Positions 36,864 to 45,070 are shown, counted from the first letter of the stretch. The stretch: 64,000 nt of DNA from Natronorubrum tibetense GA33 (GCF_000383975.1 NZ_KB913018.1:186001-250000); one strand, 5' to 3'. Translations and numbers: made by a program. The notes: generated by a model from the sequence alone, not told the origin.

Positions 36864-36893
36864 GTGAACCGCCTCGGGGTCAAGCCCCGAGGC
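36864..36893. repeat. Right-end hairpin of the IS605-like element
   Basis: A perfect 9-bp stem CCTCGGGGT/caag/CCCCGAGG, preceded by GTGAACC. On the tnpB strand it lies 11-40 bp beyond the tnpB stop, where the guide RNA (reRNA) of TnpB systems is encoded. The bases just outside, at about 36844-36863, would act as its guide. Confidence 0.55.
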
Positions 36894-36903
36894 TTCCCGT
36901 GGT

Positions 36904-38178
36904 TTAATCGGAAACTCCCATCCGACTATCGGCCTGATAGCCTCGAACAGTCGGGTGGGTCACGGTCGGGGCGTCCACGGCCCCCGATGCCTGCCGTCGC
37001 ACCTTCCGAACAACAGGAAGGCTGTTGAGAGCAGGCACATTCCAATCGAGTTTCTTCACGCCTTTCACGGCGATATTCACGCTTGCACCACGGTCGCTGT
37101 GGTCTTGATGTTCACATGACCGACACTTGAACCGCTTCTTGTGACGGTTCGCTCGCTCCGTATGACCGCACATCGGACACTGCTGACTCGTGTACTCGGG
37201 GTTAATCCACGCGGTCGGAATCCCCTCGAACGACGCCTTGTACGACGTATAGAACTGAAGGGCGCGGAACGGGAGATGGTGCAAGCGCCGGTTCATCCGC
37301 GTGCCGTAGTCAATACTATCGCGCATCTCTTTGAGGTCTTCAAAGACGATACACGGCTTCTCGAACTGACGACTCCACTCCACGATGTGCCGAGACACCT
37401 TGTGGAGTCGGTCGCGGACAAACCGTTCCTCACGCCCTTCCAACGTATCGTGGATGCTGTCCTTCCTCGCGTTCTGAACGCGCTTCCGCATCGTGAAGTA
37501 GCGGTGACGCTCGAACTTGATTTCGGGGAAGTCGATGACCAACGTGTCCTTGACGCCATCCTCGGAGAGAGCGGCGAGAGCCACGTTGTCCTCGTTCACG
37601 TCCACACCGACGACCGTCCGCGAGTCCTGCTTGTCTCGGACAGTCTGCTCAGTGTTGGTGACGTTGACGTGCAACTCTGCGGTGTCGTCGTGGAACAGGG
37701 CTTCTGCCGTCCCAATCTTCCACTCGTCACTCGTGAGCGCAGTCTTGAGAATGTCGAGGTGGGCGTCACTCCCTTTGAGGACCCCCTTGACATGCTTGTA
37801 CGGCTTCGCGCTGATGCGGAACGCAACGCCGCCGTCGTCGGTGAGCGACAAGTTGTACCCCTCCTCATAGTTCGCACGAAGCGGGTACGCACCATCTCTA
37901 GTGTGACTCGGGAGGCCGAAGTCGTCGTACTCGTAGTAGTTCTCCATCGCACTGAGTGCCTTCGCAACGACGCGCTGAGTCGTGTTCTTTACGAGGTTGG
38001 CGTCGTCGGCCACTCGGTCGGGGATCGCGTCCCAGTCCACACCTTCTTTGGCGAGTCGGATGGTTTCGTTGTACACCGAGCGGGCTTCGAGTGTGGCATC
38101 GTACAGCAGGCTCTCGTTGTCACTCTGGATGTCGAGTTGGAAGTCCAGCGTCTTGGTGAGAGCCTGTTTCGTGGTCAT
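36904..38178 (-). CDS. tnpB: TnpB RNA-guided nuclease of IS200/IS605 family
   Basis: 424 residues, full length. The N-terminal OrfB_IS605 region is followed by the split RuvC nuclease: Asp in VVGVDVNEDNVALAAL, Glu in CIVFEDLKEMRDS, and the final Asp in HQDHSDRGASVNIAVKG. The zinc ribbon between is CPMCGHTERANRHKKRFKCR with CEHQ. All catalytic residues are present. TnpB cuts DNA using an RNA made from the right end of its element. It overlaps the upstream DUF2080 gene by 4 bp. The partner transposase is broken, so this nuclease now sits in an immobile element. Confidence 0.92.
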   Translation of the reverse strand: MTTKQALTKTLDFQLDIQSDNESLLYDATLEARSVYNETIRLAKEGVDWDAIPDRVADDANLVKNTTQRVVAKALSAMENYYEYDDFGLPSHTRDGAYPLRANYEEGYNLSLTDDGGVAFRISAKPYKHVKGVLKGSDAHLDILKTALTSDEWKIGTAEALFHDDTAELHVNVTNTEQTVRDKQDSRTVVGVDVNEDNVALAALSEDGVKDTLVIDFPEIKFERHRYFTMRKRVQNARKDSIHDTLEGREERFVRDRLHKVSRHIVEWSRQFEKPCIVFEDLKEMRDSIDYGTRMNRRLHHLPFRALQFYTSYKASFEGIPTAWINPEYTSQQCPMCGHTERANRHKKRFKCRSCEHQDHSDRGASVNIAVKGVKKLDWNVPALNSLPVVRKVRRQASGAVDAPTVTHPTVRGYQADSRMGVSD

Positions 38179-38330
38179 TCTTCGTCTTGTTCAGTGGATT
38201 CTGAGATTCGGACAACTTTCACGTCTGCTCCACGCCAGCGTTTGGGGACGGTGACGTGGGCGCTGTTCCCGAACGGTTTGACCTCGCCGTCGAGAACTTC
38301 CTCGCCGTCGATTTCAAAACGGTTCGCCAT
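38175..38330 (-). CDS. DUF2080-family transposon-encoded protein
   Basis: 51 residues from the ATG at 38330 (MANRFEIDGEEVLDGEVKPF, then GNSAHVTVPKRWRGADVKVV). It resembles the short SpoVT/AbrB-like proteins that accompany TnpB in haloarchaeal IS elements. It precedes TnpB with a 4-bp overlap (ATGA), so the two are co-translated. The AT-rich stretch 38338-38360, with GTATATCC-type sequence, is the promoter between it and the divergent tnpA. Role unknown; a DNA-binding regulator of the element is plausible. Confidence 0.75.
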   Translation of the reverse strand: MANRFEIDGEEVLDGEVKPFGNSAHVTVPKRWRGADVKVVRISESTEQDEE

Positions 38331-38384
38331 ACCCCCTGTATATCCTTTGGATATACTTAACTGTGTCGGTGGCGTATCCTCAAT

Positions 38385-38783
38385 ATGGGTGAGAAGCGGT
38401 CGAACCACACGGTATACAACGTCAACTATCACTTCGTGTGGTACCCCAAGTACCGTCACGCAATACTCGAATCAATCTAAGATTCGCTGGAATCGAGTTT
38501 CCGAGATGTGTGCGACGAGTACGACTACGAGATATTGTCTCTCCACATCTCGTCTGACCACGTACACTTGTTCCTCTCCGCCCACTCGAAGCACGCTCCG
38601 AGCGAGATTGTTCGGACAGTCAAGAGCATCACAGCACGGGAGATATGGGAACAACACGAACCATATTTGGAGGTGTATCTGTGGGGTGGTGGGTTCTGGG
38701 AATAGTCGTACTACATTGGAACGGCAGGGCAGCAATCAAGCGAGACGATTGAACGGTATATCGAACGAACAGAACACGTTTGA
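38385..38783 (+). pseudogene. tnpA: IS200 Y1 transposase TnpA, two nonsense mutations
   Basis: The reading frame of 133 codons is otherwise perfect: MGEKRSNHTVYNVNYHFVWY, the HUH motif HISSDHVHLFLSAHS, and the region SYYIGTAGQQSSETIERYIE. It contains a TAA after AILESI (38478-38480) and a TAG after GGGFWE (38703-38705). Both stand where a Lys is usual, so each is probably an A-to-T change in AAA/AAG. The second one separates the HUH from the catalytic Tyr region, so the protein cannot work. Confidence 0.88.
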
Positions 38784-38847
38784 GTATCGGCTTTACCCTC
38801 GGGGTCAAGCCCCGAGGCACTCGCCTTGCTCATCTGTAGAAATAGGA

Positions 38848-38935
38848 AGCCTCGGGGTCGTTCAAGAGAGCAAAGCTCTCTCGTGATGACGAGAACTTCG
38901 ATTCTTGAACCACTTAACCCGAAGCAGTTCACTTG
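38848..38935. repeat. Nested palindromes at the left end of the IS605-like element
   Basis: GCCTCGGGGT and AACCCGAAGC are outer arms. Inside lie GTTCAAGA/TCTTGAAC arms, and inside those a perfect AGAGAGC-AAA-GCTCTCT hairpin. The block ends AGTTCAC, the same outer signature as the other IS605-type ends. Confidence 0.5.
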
Positions 38936-38976
38936 TGATTCAAATAGCCAATGGATCAGATAACATTCTCGGTGTT

Positions 38977-38984
38977 CTTATATA
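38977..38984 (+). promoter_or_regulatory. TATA box of the PadR-like gene
   Basis: CTTATATA ends 22 bp before the ATG at 39006, at the spacing expected for a leaderless haloarchaeal transcript. Confidence 0.5.
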
Positions 38985-39005
38985 CTGACAGAACGACGAT
39001 CAGAC

Positions 39006-39293
39006 ATGTACGATTTAACCGCCTTTCAGCGTGATTTGCTATATACGATCGCAGGTCAAGACGAACCGCACGGTCTTGCGATCAAAGACGAACTCGAGAA
39101 CTATTACGAAAGCGAGATCCATCACGGACGGCTCTATCCGAACCTCGACACGATCGTCGATAAGGGCCTCGTCGAAAAAGGCGAAGTAGATCAACGAACG
39201 AACTACTACACACTAACTGCACGTGGGCGGCGTGAAATCGAGGCTCGTCGAGAGTGGGAAAACCAGTATGTCGGTAATCTGTTGTCAGAGTAA
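39006..39293 (+). CDS. PadR-like winged-helix regulator
   Basis: 95 residues, a single winged helix. LTAFQRDLLYTIAGQDEPHG is helix 1, GLAIKDELENYYESEIHHGR is helix 2 to the recognition helix, LYPNLDTIVDKGLVEKGEVD is the continuation and NYYTLTARGRREIEARREWE is the wing and tail helix. The motif Gly-Arg-Leu-Tyr-Pro-Asn-Leu is characteristic of PadR-like proteins in haloarchaea. Length is complete. Targets unknown; it borders the IS605-like element. Confidence 0.82.
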   Translation: MYDLTAFQRDLLYTIAGQDEPHGLAIKDELENYYESEIHHGRLYPNLDTIVDKGLVEKGEVDQRTNYYTLTARGRREIEARREWENQYVGNLLSE

Positions 39294-39635
39294 TACCAGC
39301 AAAAACCGTTCCAAGGACGTCTCCAGTGGCCAGTAGGCTTAATCCACGTTACTCGAATAATCCACCTGGCGGGGGTGAGGAGTACTGTCGTTGCCGACAG
39401 GTTCCGTTCGACTTAGGACATTCGCAAGCCACCGTCATCGGTCGAGATCGTTCCACCGTTAATAGCCACTGACACCCGATCTCTGATCGGCTCGTCCGAT
39501 TGACACATCACTAGCGGATGAGGAGCTCCGACGTCGGCTCATTACCGACGTCTTTTGGACACGTGACTTCTCTAAACAACCTTCGAGGGCGAGTTCCCGA
39601 CCCACCGGGGTCGGGGGTGAAGCCCGACACTCGCC
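39294..39635. other. Intergenic with a relic IS end
   Basis: No gene. The end at 39580-39632 contains GAGTTCCCGACCCACCGGGGTCGGGGGTGAAGCCCGACACTCGCC (given here by its parts: GACCC/GGGTC, then CGGGGGTGAAGCCCG), a GC hairpin pair of the IS200/IS605 kind. It adjoins the broken tnpA that follows. Confidence 0.45.
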
Positions 39636-39971
39636 TTAGTGTTCCGTCTCTTCGATATACCGTTCAACCACTTCCTCAGACACCGCGCCCGTCGTTCCCA
39701 CATAGTACCCGACCTTCTCAAACCCGCCACCTCAAAAATACGACTCCCGAATCTCGGGATACCAGTCCAGCAAGTGCTTGGCAGAGTATGACTTGAATTG
39801 CCGAGCGATGTTCGCAGGGCTGTGCTTTGGGTCAGTTTGCACGAACAGGTGAACGTAGTCGTCTGGAATCTCTGACGCCAGAATCTCGTGTCCGAAGTGG
39901 TCGGCGATCTCACCAAACAACTCTCGTACGTCGTCTAAGAATCCTCGAGGCTTGAGCCCGAGGCGATTCAC
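39636..39971 (-). pseudogene. tnpA: IS200 TnpA remnant, N-terminus missing
   Basis: The frame GFLDDVRELFGEIADHFGHE, ILASEIPDDYVHLFVQTDPK contains the HUH region (YVHLFV with the first His replaced by Tyr). SPANIARQFKSYSAKHLLDW follows; a TGA comes after RESYF (39729-39731), followed in frame by GGGFEKVGYYVGTTGAVSEE and VVERYIEETEH-stop. The N-terminal part with the first strand is lost: the frame starts inside an IS-end hairpin (39942-39971). It is a different, more decayed copy than 38385-38783. Confidence 0.78.
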
Positions 39972-39975
39972 ACAT
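39940..39975. repeat. Orphan IS200/IS605-type hairpin end
   Basis: CCTCGAGGCTTGAGCCCGAGGC followed by GATTCACAC, matching the hairpin-plus-TTCAC signature. Confidence 0.5.
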
Positions 39976-40103
39976 CGATGACGGGGTGAGAGGGTTTGTG
40001 ATGAAACTTCTTTTTCTAGTCACTCTGAATAATACCGAACCCAAGGAGCAGTCAAAACACCTCGGTACAGACCTCAAGTTTGGTTAGAACAGTGGATAGG
40101 TGT

Positions 40104-40538
40104 CTAGCTGAGCTCTCCGAACCCTTCCTCGCGCATCAACTCGGCAACCCCCTCTGGATTCTCGAAAGCGAACTTCAGGGCGAACTCTCGTGCATCCGAT
40201 TTCGGAATATCGTCATTTGTCTCAAGTTCGTCAGCGAGTGCACTCCGAAAGTTCGACTCTTGGTCAGTAACTTCTTTTCGAAGGTGGGCTTCAATACGCT
40301 CGTCTCGCTCATCGAGAACCTTGCTCCGACGGACAAAATATGGGTACTTGTGATCATCCTGTTCTGTTTCCTCTGTTGACTTTGATGAGGATCCAGACTG
40401 GTTTGTTTCGGGTGCCTGCGACTGGTCGTGATCCTGCTGGCTATCGTCACTCGAGGAGTCACCTGGCGGTTCAGAATCGGTGGCCTCCTCTGTATCATCG
40501 CTTTGGCCGAAATCGAGGTTCCCAGCACCGTCTTTCAT
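40104..40538 (-). CDS. Small acidic partner of ParA, putative
   Basis: 144 residues. The first 65 are low-complexity (Asp/Ser/Glu/Gln), the rest helical: YPYFVRRSKVLDERDERIEA, HLRKEVTDQESNFRSALADE, SDAREFALKFAFENPEGVAE. Its start overlaps the parA stop by 4 bp, so the two are coupled. This is where haloarchaeal replicons place the ParB-like or adaptor partner of ParA, yet the protein has no canonical ParB HTH. It may be a lineage-specific adaptor; that is inference from position. Confidence 0.6.
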   Translation of the reverse strand: MKDGAGNLDFGQSDDTEEATDSEPPGDSSSDDSQQDHDQSQAPETNQSGSSSKSTEETEQDDHKYPYFVRRSKVLDERDERIEAHLRKEVTDQESNFRSALADELETNDDIPKSDAREFALKFAFENPEGVAELMREEGFGELS

Positions 40539-41530
40539 TGCGCGGTCACCTCCGCTTCAGCGTCATCAGTAACGTCGAACGACCGTTCACCGTGGTCTTC
40601 AATATCGAGCGTAAGTTCTGGGTCGATTTCGACGTCGAAGGTTTCGGTCGCTATGAACGCGGCCAGCTCATAGATATCGCGAACGGTCTCGAGTTCGCGG
40701 TCTCGAATCCGACGCTGTCCGGGCTCGCTAACCATTTTGTCGTCTTTCTCGAACGTTTTCCAGCGTTCCTCGATCACTTTGTACGCAGAGCCGCGGGCTT
40801 CCCACATCGTATCCATCAAGCTCTCTCGATCGGGGATTGCAACCGGCGTTGCAAACTCGTCGGTATTGTTGAACTGTTTGGAGTACTGTTGGTGTGCGTT
40901 CGTCTGGCCGACGCCGGATGGAACGACACACGATAGGCCGACCTCAATATCCAACTTCTTCTCCATATTTCCGACAAGCTCGTCGAGGCCCTCAAGGCTC
41001 AGGTTTCCTTTCCCAGCTGGTTTTACTGGTGCTACCAGCGTCCGCATGGCATAGATGGAGTTGTAGAGTAGATCCTCCGCTCGAGCGTTAGGGTCGATGA
41101 GGACAGCGTCGTACTTCTCATGTAGCTGCTGTTCGTTCCACAGCAAGTCATAGAGCAGTTCATACCGCGGGAACTCCTCTTTGCTCATATTCTTCATTCC
41201 CGTCTCGTAGGCGATCTTTTGCTCGAGATTTGAGGTGAAGTCACCGAGCATATCGTGGCTCGGGATCACATCGACGCCTTCATCCGAAGTTTCGATGAGA
41301 TCGGTGAACTCGCCATCGGGCATCTCGAGGACGTGTTTGACCAAATTATCGGCGTCTGGATCGCTCCGGTGTGCACCCACATCGAACAGACTCGTTAGGT
41401 TACCTTCCTGTGGATCGAGATCGATTATGCAGACATCTAATCCCATTCGTTCCAAGCTAACCGCGAGATTTGCTGTTGTGGTCGTTTTGAAGGTTCCGCC
41501 CGATTCTGAGTACACAACTACTGTGATCAT
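40535..41530 (-). CDS. parA: ParA-family partition ATPase
   Basis: 331 residues. The deviant Walker A motif SESGGTFKTTTTANLA (residues about 8-23), the A' motif DVCIIDLDPQEGNLTSLF and the Walker B region YDAVLIDPNARAEDLLYN are all present. ParA proteins bind DNA non-specifically and move replicons or other cargo apart, using ATP. It is followed by a small coupled gene, and preceded by palindromic repeats of the TTACAG type at 41585-41635 and 41796-41832. The pair is the probable segregation system of this replicon. Confidence 0.88.
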   Translation of the reverse strand: MITVVVYSESGGTFKTTTTANLAVSLERMGLDVCIIDLDPQEGNLTSLFDVGAHRSDPDADNLVKHVLEMPDGEFTDLIETSDEGVDVIPSHDMLGDFTSNLEQKIAYETGMKNMSKEEFPRYELLYDLLWNEQQLHEKYDAVLIDPNARAEDLLYNSIYAMRTLVAPVKPAGKGNLSLEGLDELVGNMEKKLDIEVGLSCVVPSGVGQTNAHQQYSKQFNNTDEFATPVAIPDRESLMDTMWEARGSAYKVIEERWKTFEKDDKMVSEPGQRRIRDRELETVRDIYELAAFIATETFDVEIDPELTLDIEDHGERSFDVTDDAEAEVTAQ

Positions 41531-41584
41531 AAAGAGACTATACAGTAAACTATTACATAAATCTGTTTCAGGTTGCCGGGCCAG

Positions 41585-41635
41585 ATATCTGTTATGATTA
41601 TCTGGTACAGCATTCTGTTACAGACATCTGTAACG
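41585..41635. repeat. TTACAG-type palindromic repeat cluster upstream of parA, copy D
   Basis: Alternating units: ATATCTGTTATGAT, TATCTGGTACAG, ATTCTGTTACAG and ACATCTGTAACGGA, about 55 bp before the parA start. Same core as the copies at 1.9, 11.5 and 28.3 kb. This is where a centromere or a ParA operator would be expected. Confidence 0.6.
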
Positions 41636-41795
41636 GATGGTGCTCACGTTCACTCGTTCTACATACCCGCATCAACAACTCATTTGTAGAGTTAGTAACC
41701 ATCTATATATGGTACGATCAAGCATAACGGTAGTCCGTAACAGCTGTTTATGACAAAGACTAGGTCCAGATAATTGGGGCAGACGTATGTTCTCT

Positions 41796-41832
41796 ACATC
41801 TGTTACAGATATCTATAACAGATTTCTGTAAT
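41796..41832. repeat. TTACAG-type palindromic repeat cluster upstream of parA, copy E
   Basis: ACATCTGTTACAG, ATATCTATAACAG and ATTTCTGTAATCG in direct succession with a 13-bp period, about 270 bp upstream of parA, next to the decayed IS6 copy. Confidence 0.6.
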
Positions 41833-41839
41833 CGCGTGG

Positions 41840-42361
41840 CTAAAATAGTTTGAGAACGAAGAGATACGACGTGTTATATCGAGAAAAACATGTCGAACAT
41901 TGTTCCGATTTCCATGTTTTTAACATCGAAATCGGAGCCTAGATTGGCGGGGTCCAGTCTGGAGATGTTTTACTCCATCGACTAGAAACACGGCATCGTT
42001 GACGTCATGTTTCTCAGTGATTTCCTGCAGGCACCGTTCTGTCAACGCGGTCGTAGTCGTCGAATCTAGCCGAATCTGGTGTATGCTGTTTGTTTCTGAA
42101 TCGATAGTACTGTACAGCCAATATCGATGTTTGTCAAGTTAAATCACCGCTCATCAAACGGGACGTGATTCGGGTCCTTGTCAATTTCCGGCTGTAGGTC
42201 GTGTTTGTGAACCCGGTCGTGGACTGCCTTGCGACTACGTTTGATACCAAACCTCTCTGATCATCGAATATTATCTGAAATGAAAGAACAGCAGGATAGG
42301 GTCGAATACCGAGTTCCATCAGCTGGCGCAGTGTCCGTTCTCGCTCCACAAAACTCAAATC
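41840..42361 (-). pseudogene. IS6-family transposase, degraded
   Basis: On the minus strand the fragments EQIDLSFVERERTLRQLMEL, then HDLQPEIDKDPNHVPF-like and RYWLYSTIDSETNSIHQIRL, HDVNDAVFLVDG and RNNVRHVFL appear in several frames. Stops and frameshifts occur throughout (for example the TAA before LDKHRYWLYS). It belongs to the same subfamily as the interrupted gene at 27804. Its 5' end abuts the truncated cupin gene. Confidence 0.7.
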
Positions 42362-42604
42362 GATCTGTTCTACGTGCTCGAGGGAACGCTCTCCCTGAAG
42401 CTCGGACGATCGGACGAGGAAGAGTTCGTTGAGGTCGACGAGGGAAGGTTCTGGGTGGCCGCGCCGAAGATCGGTCACGGTCACCGTTGTATCAGTGAGG
42501 ACGGCGGTGCCGTCCTCGCAATTGGTGCACCGCCGGTCGAGGATCCCGGTCTCGACCCGCATTCGCTGGGTGATGACAAAATCGACGAAGCGCTCGAGGA
42601 CTGA
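42362..42604 (+). pseudogene. Cupin-domain protein, N-terminus lost at an IS junction
   Basis: The frame DLFYVLEGTLSLKLGRSDEE, FVEVDEGRFWVAAPKIGHGH and CISEDGGAVLAIGAPPVEDP is the C-terminal two thirds of a small cupin. It is open without a start and adjoins the IS6 debris; the 14-odd bases around 42355-42370 fit both the transposase start and the cupin, so the breakpoint lies there. Remaining length is 80 residues; a metal-binding His is still present. It marks the left edge of the acyl-CoA region. Confidence 0.65.
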
Positions 42605-42699
42605 GTCGGTCTCGCGAGTACAACAACCGCTGCAGTGGGGTCGATGAATGACCACCGGGAAGCGAAATCCGGATTCACACCCCGAAGGTAGAATCCATG

Positions 42700-43467
42700 C
42701 TATCGACTGGTCCAGCCGCCGTCTGCCGCGAGGATGGTCCCGGTCACGTAGCTCGCAGCATCGCTTGCGAGAAAGACCACCGGACCAGCGATCTCCTCCG
42801 GTTCGGCGAATCGATCAAGCGGCGTTCGATCGATGATCGATCGCCGAAGCTGTTCGTTCGATTCGAGCTCTTCGGTGAGCTCCGTCGAGACGTAGCCGGG
42901 CGCGACAGCGTTGACCCGGACCTCGGGAGCCCAGTCGAGGGACATGCTCTTCGTCAGACCGACGAGCCCGTGTTTCGAGGCGACGTACGGGTGCTGACGC
43001 GGGAGACCAACGAGGCCACCGACGCTGGCGACGTTGATCACCGATCCGCCGTCGCTCTCGAGGAGCCCCTCTGCGGCCGCGGTCGTCACCTCGTAAGCGC
43101 CGTTCAGATTGACGTCGAGGACGCGATCAAGACTCTCGGTCGGGACATCCTCCGGGCGACCGAGCGCGTTGTCGGGGTTGAAGCCAGCGTTGTTGACGAC
43201 GATGTCGATACCGCCGAACTCGTCCTCGGTCCGATCGATCACGTCGGCGACGGCGTCCGAATCGGTTACGTCCGCCGGGACGGCGAGCGCGTCACCGCCG
43301 TCGGCCCTGATCTCCTCGGCCACGGCCTCAATTTCGTCCGTGGATCGGGCGGAGGGAACGACCGCGGCGCCAGCGTTTGCGAGCCCGATGGCGATGGCAC
43401 GCCCGATGCCGCGACCGCCACCCGTTACTACTGCGACTCGTCCATTGAGGTCGAATTGATCACTCAT
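42700..43467 (-). CDS. Short-chain dehydrogenase/reductase (FabG-like)
   Basis: 255 residues. NAD(P) motif VVTGGGRGIGRAIA at residues about 13-26, NNAG motif IVVNNAGFNPDN, and catalytic Ser-Tyr-Lys visible in NVASVGGLVGLPRQHPYVASKHG (Tyr-x3-Lys). Start overlaps the upstream acyl-CoA synthetase by 8 bp, so the two are co-transcribed. Probable substrate: a hydroxy- or oxoacyl-CoA, for example reduction of a 4-oxoacyl-CoA or oxidation of a 3-hydroxyacyl-CoA. The exact reaction is open. Confidence 0.85.
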   Translation of the reverse strand: MSDQFDLNGRVAVVTGGGRGIGRAIAIGLANAGAAVVPSARSTDEIEAVAEEIRADGGDALAVPADVTDSDAVADVIDRTEDEFGGIDIVVNNAGFNPDNALGRPEDVPTESLDRVLDVNLNGAYEVTTAAAEGLLESDGGSVINVASVGGLVGLPRQHPYVASKHGLVGLTKSMSLDWAPEVRVNAVAPGYVSTELTEELESNEQLRRSIIDRTPLDRFAEPEEIAGPVVFLASDAASYVTGTILAADGGWTSR

Positions 43468-45070
43468 CGGAAAACACCGTATCGATTTGATCGCGAAGTC
43501 TCATTTTGTCGAATTTTCCGGTCGCGGTCTTCGGGATCGACTCTACCGTCCTGATCTCGTCGGGATACCACCAGTCGGGCTGGTCGAGTTCGTCGTCGAG
43601 GTAGGTCAGCAACTCGTCCTTGTCGACATTGCTTCCAGCTGCGGCCACGACGCAGGCCAGCGGCCGTTCCTGCCATTTCTCGTGTGGGACGCCGACGACG
43701 GCCGCCTCAACGACCTCGTCGTGGGCCATCAGCGCGTTCTCAAGTTCGATCGAGGAGATCCATTCCCCGCCGCTCTTGATGACGTCCTTCGCGCGATCGA
43801 CGATCTCGATGTAGCCGTCCTCGTCAATGGTGACGATATCGCCGGTTTTGAGCCAGCCGTCCTCGAAGTCCTCCTCGTTAGCGTCGGGTCGGTTGTAGTA
43901 CTCCGGGACGACGCTCGGACCGCGGACCCACAGTTCCCCGACGGCCTGGCCGTCCCACGCGACTTCGTCGCCGTTGTCGTTGACGACGCGCATCTCGAGA
44001 CCGGGCGAGAGAGTCCCCTGCTTCTTCCGCTTTTCGTACTTTCGGCTCCGATCCCAGTCGCCCATGGACGCCTTCGGCCGCGAGATCGAACCGATGCTCA
44101 TCGTCTCGGTCATCCCCCATGCGTGTTCCATCGTGACGTCGAACTCGTCCTCGTACCGACGCATGACGCCTTCGGGCGCCGCGCTCCCGCCGATGATGAT
44201 CCGCTCGAGGCTCGAGAGATCGCCGCCATGCTCGTCGACGTGTTCGAGGAGGTTGATCCAGACCGTCGGCACACCGGCGCTCAGTGTGACGCCGGCGCGC
44301 TCGATCAGTTCGAGCAGATCGGCGGGGCCGGGCGACGGGCCGGGAAACACCTGTGTCGCGCCGGCCATCGTTGCGGCGTAGGGAAACTCCCAGGCGTTGA
44401 CGTGGAACATCGGCACGACGGGCATAACGACGTCGCGCTCGTCGACGTTCAGTCCCGCGGGCGTCATCGCCATCATCGCGTGGGCGTAGATCATCTTCTG
44501 GGTGTACTCGACGCCCTTCGGTCGTCCCGTGGTCCCGGAGGTGTAGCACATTCCGCCGGGAAGGTCTTCCGTCAGGTCGGGGAACGCGTCGTCTCCGATC
44601 GGCTTGCCGTCTGCGAGAAGGTCTGCGTAGGCGACCGCATTGACGTCGGTTTCCGGAACCGACTCGTCCATGACGACGACCTCGTCGACCGGCAGGTCGG
44701 ACCAGAGCCGTTCGATCGTCTCGAACGGGTCACCGGGATCGATGAACAGGATATCGTCGTCCGCGTCCCCGACGATGTGGACGATGTCGTCGTCGCCCAG
44801 TTGCACGTTGATCGTGTGGAGCTGGGCACCTGACAGCGGTGCGGCGAAGTAGGTTTCGAAGTGCCGGTGATGGTTCCAGCCGAACGTTCCGATTCGATCA
44901 CCCGGCCCGAGCCCGCGGTCACGAAGTGCGTCGACCAGCGATCGAACGCGAGTACCGAACGCGTCGTACGTGTAGTCCGTAATCCCCCCGTGTGTCCGTG
45001 AAATGATCCGCTTCTCTGGAAAGAGATTCGTTGGGCGCCAGAAAAACGGGCGGAGTGTCAGATTAGACAT
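43460..45070 (-). CDS. AMP-forming acyl-CoA synthetase
   Basis: 536 residues from the ATG at 45070 ([20 protein letters not shown]); an upstream start at 45154 gives an unlikely basic extension. P-loop-like motif [19 protein letters not shown]5 motif AWGMTETMS, and the C-terminal hinge [20 protein letters not shown] with the adenylation Lys near TATGKFDK. It activates a carboxylic acid with ATP and CoA. The sequence is of the medium/long-chain type common in haloarchaea. Operon: it lies 231 bp after the other synthetase gene and overlaps the SDR gene. Confidence 0.87.
   Translation of the reverse strand: MSNLTLRPFFWRPTNLFPEKRIISRTHGGITDYTYDAFGTRVRSLVDALRDRGLGPGDRIGTFGWNHHRHFETYFAAPLSGAQLHTINVQLGDDDIVHIVGDADDDILFIDPGDPFETIERLWSDLPVDEVVVMDESVPETDVNAVAYADLLADGKPIGDDAFPDLTEDLPGGMCYTSGTTGRPKGVEYTQKMIYAHAMMAMTPAGLNVDERDVVMPVVPMFHVNAWEFPYAATMAGATQVFPGPSPGPADLLELIERAGVTLSAGVPTVWINLLEHVDEHGGDLSSLERIIIGGSAAPEGVMRRYEDEFDVTMEHAWGMTETMSIGSISRPKASMGDWDRSRKYEKRKKQGTLSPGLEMRVVNDNGDEVAWDGQAVGELWVRGPSVVPEYYNRPDANEEDFEDGWLKTGDIVTIDEDGYIEIVDRAKDVIKSGGEWISSIELENALMAHDEVVEAAVVGVPHEKWQERPLACVVAAAGSNVDKDELLTYLDDELDQPDWWYPDEIRTVESIPKTATGKFDKMRLRDQIDTVFSDE

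Larger units (their letters stand above)
36864..38935. mobile_element. IS605-like element (TnpA dead, TnpB intact)
   Basis: A divergent tnpA/tnpB unit bounded by hairpins GCCTCGGGGTCAAGCCCCGAGGC at 36871-36893 and CCTCGGGGTCAAGCCCCGAGG at 38797-38817. Outside the latter is a further, longer palindromic region to AGTTCAC at about 38935. Both outer edges read (A/G)(A/G)TTCAC in the outward direction, the same signature as the orphan ends elsewhere in the window. IS200/IS605 elements lack inverted repeats and target duplications and use such hairpins for single-strand transposition. Exact tips are inferred. Confidence 0.7.

Noticed and set aside
37141-38886. A 581-codon plus-strand frame across the TnpB element
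   Set aside because: It lies antisense to TnpB and DUF2080, whose catalytic residues are clear, and has a basic, low-complexity product.
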